64,000 nucleotides of DNA, taken from contig JBDZUM010000001.1 in NCBI GenBank assembly GCA_040255215.1, positions 68,217-132,216 on the forward strand. The letters are read 5' to 3'. The DNA comes from JAQSWP01 sp040255215. Lineage in GTDB: Bacteria; Pseudomonadota; Alphaproteobacteria; Reyranellales; JAQSWP01. The translations under genes and the position numbers were made by a program. The notes below the pieces were generated by a model, which saw only the letters and a program-made list of their open reading frames with translations, searched no databases and had not been told where the DNA came from. Positions 58,666 through 64,000 of this stretch are shown piece after piece (the stretch's first letter is position 1; every line of letters starts with the position of its first letter).

Positions 58666-60302
58666 GCGATGCCTCCGCGAATGCCGCCGGGCATCGCACC
58701 CGGCACGGCACCCCCGCCAGCCTCGGCCTCGCCCAACAGCGCCTGCAGGCCGGCCGGCAGTTTCTGCGCCGGCAATGTCTGTGCGCCGGCGCCCGGCTGC
58801 ATCGCCTGCTTGCGCTCGCGCCTGATCTTGGCGACCGCGCCGGTGGAGCGCAGCACGCTGAACGGCGCGCCGAGCCGGTCGACCACATGGCGCAGCAGCC
58901 GATCGCCGTCGATCAGGTCGAGCATTTCCGGATTGGCGCCGGCGAAAGGCGCCACCGCTTCCCAGGCCCGGGCCATGGTCTGCACTTCTTCTGCGCGCTG
59001 CGCCCGGGCCACCGGCGAGATGTAGTCGATCTGCAAGGTCGCGCCTAGCAGCGACGGCGGCGCCGGCGGCAGTCGTCCGGCGCGGCCGAGAATGCCGACC
59101 GAGCGGATGATCAGCGGTCGCAGCAATTCGGATTGCAGCCGGCCCAGCATCGGGCCCAGCAGGCGCAGTCTTTCGTCCGAGCGCTGCAGCACCTCGGTCG
59201 CCGTCATCTGCGGCCCGCCGCTGAGCTGCAGCTGGTCGACGAAGAAGGCCGAGCGGATCAACGCCCGGCGCTGCTCCTCGATCTCCAGCCCCAGTCCGAT
59301 ATTGCCGCCGCTGACCAGCGGTTCGATGCGGTCGGCGGTGCCGGCGCGGTAGTAGTTGATGCCGCCCGGCATCGCCCGCACCGGTCCGAGGAAACCGTCG
59401 TCGGGCATCATCAGCGGCGGGTCGACCGCCTTCTGCGCCGCGCGCAGCGTGGTGCGGCAGATCTCGTTCAGCATCTTGACGTCGGGCAGCACCGTCATGC
59501 CCGGTGAGCGCCCGTAGACTTCGCCCGACACTTTCGCCCAGCGCGGCACCATGTAGGGAAATTCGTGGTAGCCCGATTCCGACACCACCACCTGGTCGTC
59601 GACCGACACGTAGACCGAGGCATAGGGCAGGTTGCGGGCATCGCCGCGGCCGGGACCGCGTTCGGCGCGCGGGAACACCGCATGCACGAAGCCGAACTCG
59701 GCATCGGGGGTCTTGGCCGCCGCCCCGCGCAGGCGCGCGCCCAGCGCTTCGGCGCCGAATTCCTGCACGGCCTGGCGGGCAGTGAACACGAAGCGGCGAT
59801 AGACCGTGTCGATCATGCCGTGCGCGTTTTCCGCCACGTAGATCTCGGCCGGATGCCGGGCCGAGAAGCGCAGATCGCCGCCATCGGCCTCGACGTAGAG
59901 GCAGCCGGTGCCGAAGCAGCCGAGATCGAGATAGAGCTCGTGCAGCTGCGGCGCCAGATTCGATTCGTTGAATGCCTCGATCAGCACCTCGCCGGCGCGC
60001 TGCAGCCACAGCCGCGCCGCCGGATCGCCGCGCAGCGCCGTCGGCTGCGCCAGGCGCAGATCGAACCAGCGCGTCGCCGGATTGGTCAGCATCGCGTGCA
60101 GCGCCGCCGCCAGCAGCTCGTTGGCGTGGATGGCGGTGGCGTCGAACAGCTTGTCGGTGCGCTTGCCGCCTCTGGTGCCGCGGGTGACGATGTCGGCGCG
60201 CCGCGGCAGTACGTAGTCGGCCACCTCCTGCCAATGGCTTTCCCAGGTGGCGCGGGCGCCGGCCAGTTGTTCCTGGCGGCGCAGCAGATCCTCTGCCTTC
60301 AT
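58662..60302 (-). CDS. phage portal (head-tail connector) protein
   Basis: A 546-residue portal of the T7 gp8/Head-tail_con type, forming the dodecameric DNA gate of the capsid. Conserved segments: ATWESHWQEVADYVLPRRAD, TDKLFDATAIHANELLAAAL, PATRWFDLRL, SGEVYGRSPGMTVLPDVKML and DPPLMMPDDGF. Length is normal. No terminase gene precedes it, and the small virion gene just upstream is the last phage-like gene before a host cytochrome. Confidence 0.92.
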   Translation of the reverse strand: MKAEDLLRRQEQLAGARATWESHWQEVADYVLPRRADIVTRGTRGGKRTDKLFDATAIHANELLAAALHAMLTNPATRWFDLRLAQPTALRGDPAARLWLQRAGEVLIEAFNESNLAPQLHELYLDLGCFGTGCLYVEADGGDLRFSARHPAEIYVAENAHGMIDTVYRRFVFTARQAVQEFGAEALGARLRGAAAKTPDAEFGFVHAVFPRAERGPGRGDARNLPYASVYVSVDDQVVVSESGYHEFPYMVPRWAKVSGEVYGRSPGMTVLPDVKMLNEICRTTLRAAQKAVDPPLMMPDDGFLGPVRAMPGGINYYRAGTADRIEPLVSGGNIGLGLEIEEQRRALIRSAFFVDQLQLSGGPQMTATEVLQRSDERLRLLGPMLGRLQSELLRPLIIRSVGILGRAGRLPPAPPSLLGATLQIDYISPVARAQRAEEVQTMARAWEAVAPFAGANPEMLDLIDGDRLLRHVVDRLGAPFSVLRSTGAVAKIRRERKQAMQPGAGAQTLPAQKLPAGLQALLGEAEAGGGAVPGAMPGGIRGGIA

Positions 60303-60318
60303 GGTCGGGTTCCGATCT

Positions 60319-60504
60319 TCAGTTGCCGAGCAGGCTGCGGCCGGTCGAGCCCGACGGGCCCGGCACGCCCAGCCCGCCGGTCAGGATGGTCTGGTCGCGG
60401 CCTTGCGCGTTGGCGGCGGCGATGCGCTGGCGGCGGCGGGCATCCTCGACTTCGGGATCGTCGCGCTTGGGCGGCTTGGGCGGCCTGGGAGCGAGGAACG
60501 ACAT
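60319..60504 (-). CDS. small Pro-rich virion-associated protein
   Basis: A 61-residue protein starting MSFLAPRPPKPPKRDDPEVE and ending in GSTGRSLLGN. This short form, with RRRQRIAAANAQGRDQTILT in the middle, recurs beside portal genes in short-tailed phages and defines the upstream edge of the cluster. ATG 60504 has AAAGGAGA ahead. Function unknown. Confidence 0.75.
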   Translation of the reverse strand: MSFLAPRPPKPPKRDDPEVEDARRRQRIAAANAQGRDQTILTGGLGVPGPSGSTGRSLLGN

Positions 60505-60682
60505 GGCTTTCTCCTTTTTGGGTTACGGATTCGGACTTGGTTTCCAGCGCGTTACCGCCTCTCCTCACTTTTTCGTGATGGAAGATTGCGGGCGCGGATG
60601 GTGTCGCATCAAAGGACGGGCGCATTAGACTGCGCCTGCACGCCGGCTGCCGTCGCGCCGGTCGTCAAACAGGAGGCAATGA

Positions 60683-61135
60683 ATGATCAAGAAACTGGCC
60701 GTCGGCGCTTTGGCGTTCGGCATCGTCGCGGGCCTGACAGGCGGCACCGCCTATGTCGCGTTCGCCCAGGCCGACGTCATCAAGGCGCGCAAGGACAACC
60801 GCAAGGAAATGCGGACCAACCTGCTGGCCGTGAAGAAGATCGTCGACGACAAGGGCAAGGCCGCCGACGTCGTGCCGCTGGCCATGAAGATGGTCGAGCT
60901 CGAGAAGCAGTTCGTGACCCTGTTCCCGGCCGGCTCCAATGTCGGCGACACCAAGGCGGCGCCGGCGATCTGGTCCGACTGGGCCGGCTTCCAGTCCGCC
61001 TCCAAGGCGCTCGAGGTCGCCGCCGGCAATCTGGCGGAGGCCGGCAAGTCGGGTGACCTCGCCAAGGTCGCCGCCGCCTTCGGCGAGACCGGCAAGACCT
61101 GCGGCGCCTGCCACCAGAAATATCAGCTCAAGTAG
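60683..61135 (+). CDS. cytochrome c-prime (periplasmic)
   Basis: A 150-residue class II c-type cytochrome. The signal peptide is about residues 1-29 (LAVGALAFGIVAGLTGGTAY). The haem motif C140-G-A-C143-H144 is near the C-terminus in KTCGACHQKYQLK, as usual for cytochrome c-prime. The four-helix bundle is residues 30-139. It may bind NO or carry electrons. AGGAGG precedes ATG 60683. It converges with a cytochrome b561 gene, a frequent companion. Confidence 0.93.
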   Translation: MIKKLAVGALAFGIVAGLTGGTAYVAFAQADVIKARKDNRKEMRTNLLAVKKIVDDKGKAADVVPLAMKMVELEKQFVTLFPAGSNVGDTKAAPAIWSDWAGFQSASKALEVAAGNLAEAGKSGDLAKVAAAFGETGKTCGACHQKYQLK

Positions 61136-61174
61136 TTAGAAACCCGTTGGGAGACGGGATCGGCGATCAACTAG

Positions 61175-61210
61175 CGGCCCGCGTCGCCATCCGGCGCGGG
61201 CCGTTTCTTT
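61175..61210 (+). terminator. rho-independent terminator after cytochrome c-prime
   Basis: Stem CGGCCCGCG (61175-61183) with CGCGGGCCG (61195-61203), then TTTCTTT. Confidence 0.8.
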
Positions 61211-61219
61211 GCAGTGCTG

Positions 61220-61921
61220 TCAGCCCAAACTGACGATCGCCCAGACGATCAGCGCCGCCAGCACCAGTATCGCCAGCGCCCGCCACGGGCTAACCATGGC
61301 CGGCGGCCGCGCCGCGATGTCCTCGGGCACCGCCTTGTCGCCGCTCAGCATCGGTCTGATCAGGTTCTGCCCGCGCAGCGCCCAATAGGCCAGAACCGCC
61401 AGCACGTGGAGGCCGATCAGCGCCAGGATGACGTTGATCAGCAGGCCGTGGATCGTGCTCATGGTCGCCCGCGTGTCGGCCGATACCAGTTCGGCCAGCG
61501 GCCCCATGGTCAGGATCTCGTCGTCGGTGAACAGACCCGTCACCGCCTGCACCAGCAATGCCGCGATCAGCACGATCACCATCCAGCCGCCGACCGCGTT
61601 GTGGCCCAGATCGCGCGGCTCGTGCTTGCCGGCCAGTTCGCGCAGATGGGCGATGCCCGCCGCCGGCCCGCGCAGGAAGCCCGAGAAGCGCGATGTGGCG
61701 CTGCCGACGAAGCCCCAGCCGAGACGGAACAGCAGCAGGGTCAGGATGCTGTAGCCCGACCAGAAATGCCATTTCAGCCAGGCATCGCCCTGCTCGCCGC
61801 TCCACCACGAGAACGCCACCAGCACGACCAGCGCCCAGTGGAACAGCCGCGTCGGCAGATCCCACACCCGCACCTTGCGCCGGGGGCCCGGCATCGACGA
61901 AGAAGCCATGGGTTCGCTCAT
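61220..61921 (-). CDS. cytochrome b561-family membrane protein
   Basis: A 233-residue di-haem b-type cytochrome with four or five membrane helices (about 27-46, 54-72, 107-128, 165-190 and 214-231). Haem-ligand histidines stand in TRLFHWALVV, LKWHFWSGYS, TIHGLLIN and IGLHVLAVLAYW. Such proteins pass electrons from quinols to periplasmic c-type cytochromes, here perhaps the convergent cytochrome c-prime. ATG 61921 (MSEPMASSS) is preferred to an in-frame ATG 28 codons upstream in Arg-rich sequence. Confidence 0.9.
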   Translation of the reverse strand: MSEPMASSSMPGPRRKVRVWDLPTRLFHWALVVLVAFSWWSGEQGDAWLKWHFWSGYSILTLLLFRLGWGFVGSATSRFSGFLRGPAAGIAHLRELAGKHEPRDLGHNAVGGWMVIVLIAALLVQAVTGLFTDDEILTMGPLAELVSADTRATMSTIHGLLINVILALIGLHVLAVLAYWALRGQNLIRPMLSGDKAVPEDIAARPPAMVSPWRALAILVLAALIVWAIVSLG

Positions 61922-62246
61922 CGCCCCAGTCTGCGCAACCCGCTCGCCCCAGGCAAGAGCGCGTCGGATGGGCGCCAGGCTGCGCCACCGCCGCTTCCGC
62001 CGCACGATTGGCCAGCTCCCAGCCCGGCTCGCCCGCCTATGTCGCTCCGGTCGCTTGCAGCGTGCTACTTCTGATTGCTTTTATACACGAACACTTGGCC
62101 GCCGCCGTTCCTGCGACTACCTGTTTCTTGGCCGCTTCGACGTCAGGAAAATCGTCTGTGCCTGGGGTGTTCCGAGCGACAGCTTGTTTTACGCATGAAG
62201 GGGTGGGCGTCCTTCCGAAGCGGCCACCCTGCGCGATGGGAAGCGA
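61922..62246 (-). other. 325-base gap with an open frame in phase with the upstream gene
   Basis: No standard gene is evident. Directly after the stop of the immunity gene (62247), the same minus-strand frame stays open for about 69 codons (to about 62040). It contains protein-like text such as DDFPDVEAAKKQVVAG and AAAKCSCIKAIRS, but no ATG, GTG or TTG was found in it. It may be the tail of a longer ancestral protein or a lost gene. The rest is GC-rich and featureless. Confidence 0.4.
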
Positions 62247-62657
62247 TCAGTCCCGCGCTGAGTCTTCTAGCTCATCGTCATCGTCATAGTACTTCAGCGC
62301 TTCGATGAGATGCTCGTACCCCGGCGGTGGAAAACCTTTTACGTTCTCAAACGAAAACAGAGCATCGATCGCGTTACCCTGCACGTCGCCGCCGTCGTCG
62401 TTCAGTCCCTCGTCGATCAGATATGCAGCGAGTGCCAAGTCGAATTTGCCATGGCAGATTTCACCGTGAATCGTTGCGATCAAACTTGCGCTTCTCACGC
62501 CAGGATCCGGATGCCGGCCGAACTTCTTCAGCCCTGCGATCAACGTTTCGTATTCCTGTTCATAAATGCAGATGTGCATGAGTCCGCGCGAGATCAGTTC
62601 CGGATCGCCTGAATCCAGCGCTGCCTTGATCTCTTCCGCCGTATCCAGTGAAGTCAT
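62247..62657 (-). CDS. HEAT-repeat-like immunity protein (second copy)
   Basis: A 136-residue acidic all-helical protein with HEAT-like repeats: LDSGDPELISRGLMHI, FGRHPDPGVRSASLIATIHG and DVQGNAIDALFSFENVKGF. It shares the end motif GFPPPGYEHLIEAL with its upstream paralogue (GFPPPGYEHLLEYL). Such proteins block polymorphic toxins. ATG 62657 overlaps the paralogue stop by four bases. It differs enough to guard against a different toxin variant. Confidence 0.75.
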   Translation of the reverse strand: MTSLDTAEEIKAALDSGDPELISRGLMHICIYEQEYETLIAGLKKFGRHPDPGVRSASLIATIHGEICHGKFDLALAAYLIDEGLNDDGGDVQGNAIDALFSFENVKGFPPPGYEHLIEALKYYDDDDELEDSARD

Positions 62658-63097
62658 TCCCGTGCAGGCTCCTTACTATCATCGTCGTCGTCTTCCCGCA
62701 GATACTCGAGGAGATGCTCGTAACCTGGCGGCGGGAAGCCGGCCACCATTGCATGGAGATCGCTCAATGCGTTATAGGCGTTACTGCTAACGTATTCGTT
62801 CTCGTCGGCGAGGGAGCGCTCCAGGAACCGGGCGGCGAACTCCATATCAATCCGCCGATGGAGCGAAACGATCATGCTGATAGCGACCGCGCAGGCGGTT
62901 CGCACATAAGCGTTCGGATGCTCCGCAAAACGCCTGACCAGCTGCATCGGCCGCTCGAAGTCGCCGTGATCGTCAGCGAGATTCAATATGGAAGCGCCGA
63001 TGACATACGGATCGTCGGAATCGATGCCAGCTTCGACCTCTTCCCAAGTCTCGAATTCGGGAAGCCTGATGCCCTCTTTGGTTGTATGGAATTTCAT
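62654..63097 (-). CDS. HEAT-repeat-like immunity protein (first copy)
   Basis: A 147-residue acidic helical protein: WEEVEAGIDSDDPYVIGASI, RFAEHPNAYVRTACAVAISM and NEYVSSNAYNALSDLHAMV form HEAT-like repeats, ending GFPPPGYEHLLEYLREDDDD. It begins in a four-base overlap with the toxin gene, the usual place for the cognate immunity gene. The tail of Asp and Glu should suit binding a basic toxin. Confidence 0.78.
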   Translation of the reverse strand: MKFHTTKEGIRLPEFETWEEVEAGIDSDDPYVIGASILNLADDHGDFERPMQLVRRFAEHPNAYVRTACAVAISMIVSLHRRIDMEFAARFLERSLADENEYVSSNAYNALSDLHAMVAGFPPPGYEHLLEYLREDDDDDSKEPARE

Positions 63098-64000
63098 CGT
63101 TGCAATCCTCGTGTCGAATGGATGATCTTTCCGCTGCGTGTCGTCAAGCCGTATTCTCGCAGAGCTTTCTTCGCCAACGGTGGCAGATCATCCCAGGTAC
63201 GAACGTGATGATGAAAACTGCCCGATTCCGTGAAATCGAACACGACAAATTCGCCGGTTTCCCTATTGATCCCAACTCGCCGACGGGTGTGCGGTCCAAT
63301 TCTGATCGAAGTGGCAAAAACCGCATTCGGATCTTTCGTACCTTTGCCTATGCCAGTTGGCGTGTTGCCATGATGCTTGCTGCTATGAGTGGCCGTCGTC
63401 TTCTCTAACCAAGCCTTGAATCTCGGATCGTCGGGAGAGTGGGGATCGTCGTAGCGCCGGGGCGGGTTTGCGATTCTTTTCGGTTTCTTCCGCGGCGGTC
63501 CTTTCGCTCCTTTCGCCCGGCCGCCGCCCAGGAAGACTGAAGCGGCTTCCAGTACCGGGCCGAACGGCTTCAGCCAGTCCGGCAGATCGATCGGCCGGCG
63601 CATGTCCGAGGCGAACGCCTCGAGCACGACCTTGCGGCGGGGATCGTCCGGCGCCATTTGGGCAAGCTGCTCGGCGAAGTTCGCCAGCGAGCCGCGCCAC
63701 ATGAAGTCGGCGCCGAACACCTCGTCGATGCGCTGCTTGAGATACTCGACCTGTTCGGGCGTCGTCGTCGCGATCTGGTGCAGCAGGCGCGCCTTGTCGG
63801 GATCGTAGCCGCGCGCCTCCATGTCGCGCTCGAACTCGGGATCGAACGGCAGCTCGTCGATGCCATCGGCCGATTCGTCGTCAAAGCTGTCCGGATCGAT
63901 GTCGTCATCATCGACGCCATCGTCCTCGTCGGAGGCCCCATCCTGCTCGCCATCGCCGCCGACGCTGTTCTGCACCAGGTTCGGATCGACACCCGGCGCC
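63094..64000 (-). CDS. polymorphic toxin, C-terminal part (cut by window edge)
   Basis: The 3' end of a larger gene; 301 codons are visible and the frame is open past base 64000. In order: an Asp/Glu-rich segment (about the first 50 residues), a helical pre-toxin region (DPDKARLLHQIATTTPEQVE to LKPFGPVLEAASVFLGGG), a basic linker (KGPPRKKPKRIANPPRRYDD), and a C-terminal domain. This ends in RRRVGINRETGEFVVFDF, GSFHHHVRTWDDLPPLAKKA and LTTRSGKIIHS. The last domain resembles small RNase-type toxin tips (BECR-like fold guessed). Two immunity-like genes follow with overlaps. Confidence 0.72.
   Translation of the reverse strand, partial: APGVDPNLVQNSVGGDGEQDGASDEDDGVDDDDIDPDSFDDESADGIDELPFDPEFERDMEARGYDPDKARLLHQIATTTPEQVEYLKQRIDEVFGADFMWRGSLANFAEQLAQMAPDDPRRKVVLEAFASDMRRPIDLPDWLKPFGPVLEAASVFLGGGRAKGAKGPPRKKPKRIANPPRRYDDPHSPDDPRFKAWLEKTTATHSSKHHGNTPTGIGKGTKDPNAVFATSIRIGPHTRRRVGINRETGEFVVFDFTESGSFHHHVRTWDDLPPLAKKALREYGLTTRSGKIIHSTRGLQR

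Overview
The window is a GC-rich chromosomal segment from an alphaproteobacterium, probably of the Rhodospirillales/Reyranella kind; that last step is inference from gene content. The evidence is the aroA-cmk-rpsA run, a divergent FYDLN-acid zinc-ribbon gene, an Hsp20-DUF1150 pair, the kdsD-lptC-lptA-lptB-rpoN-hpf-ptsN block, a complex I NDUFA9-like gene, gltD placed before gltB, and many small oxidoreductase and crotonase genes. Three tRNAs are present: Ala-GGC, Leu-CAG and Ser-GGA.

Layout: 1-2.8 kb carries rpsA (cut by the edge), cmk and aroA on the minus strand. 2.9-9.8 kb holds the FYDLN gene, tRNA-Ala, hemN, a secreted ankyrin protein, an enoyl-CoA hydratase, a GH88-like hydrolase, a PRISE-type reductase, Hsp20 and DUF1150. 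9.8-16.9 kb is the minus-strand LPS-transport, sigma-54 and nitrogen-PTS block, then rnd and tRNA-Leu. 17-24.4 kb holds the NDUFA9-like gene and glutamate synthase (gltD, gltB). 24.4-29 kb has mixed metabolic genes. 29-37.9 kb is a translation cluster: thrS, infC (apparently starting at AUA), rpmI, rplT, pheS, pheT, lepA and tRNA-Ser. 38-45.8 kb has a frameshifted GIY-YIG gene with a palindromic leader, VOC and DJ-1 proteins, a luciferase-like monooxygenase, a YjbR protein, a phytanoyl-CoA dioxygenase, an MDR reductase and a MoxR/VWA pair.

45.9-60.5 kb is a compact minus-strand cluster resembling the virion and lysis genes of short-tailed (T7/BPP-1-like) phages. In transcription order it has a small virion protein, portal, Bbp19-like protein, scaffold, gp13-like and gp14-like proteins, major capsid, a small head protein, tail tubular proteins A and B, two tail fibre or receptor proteins, a methyltransferase with an apparent frameshift, and a lysis set (coiled-coil membrane protein, M15 endolysin, 3TM holin). 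No terminase, integrase, repressor or replication gene is visible, and host genes adjoin both sides. A 103-bp palindromic repeat lies inside its lysis genes. It is either a decayed prophage or a domesticated particle locus.

60.6-62 kb holds a cytochrome c-prime facing a cytochrome b561. The window ends in a polymorphic-toxin C-terminus (cut by the edge) with two paralogous HEAT-like immunity genes, joined by 4-base overlaps. Points for closer reading are the terminase-less podovirus cassette, the toxin with doubled immunity genes, the tRNA-Ser/palindrome/GIY-YIG element, the AUA start of infC, and three apparent or possible single-base frameshifts at homopolymers (aroA, GIY-YIG, methyltransferase).
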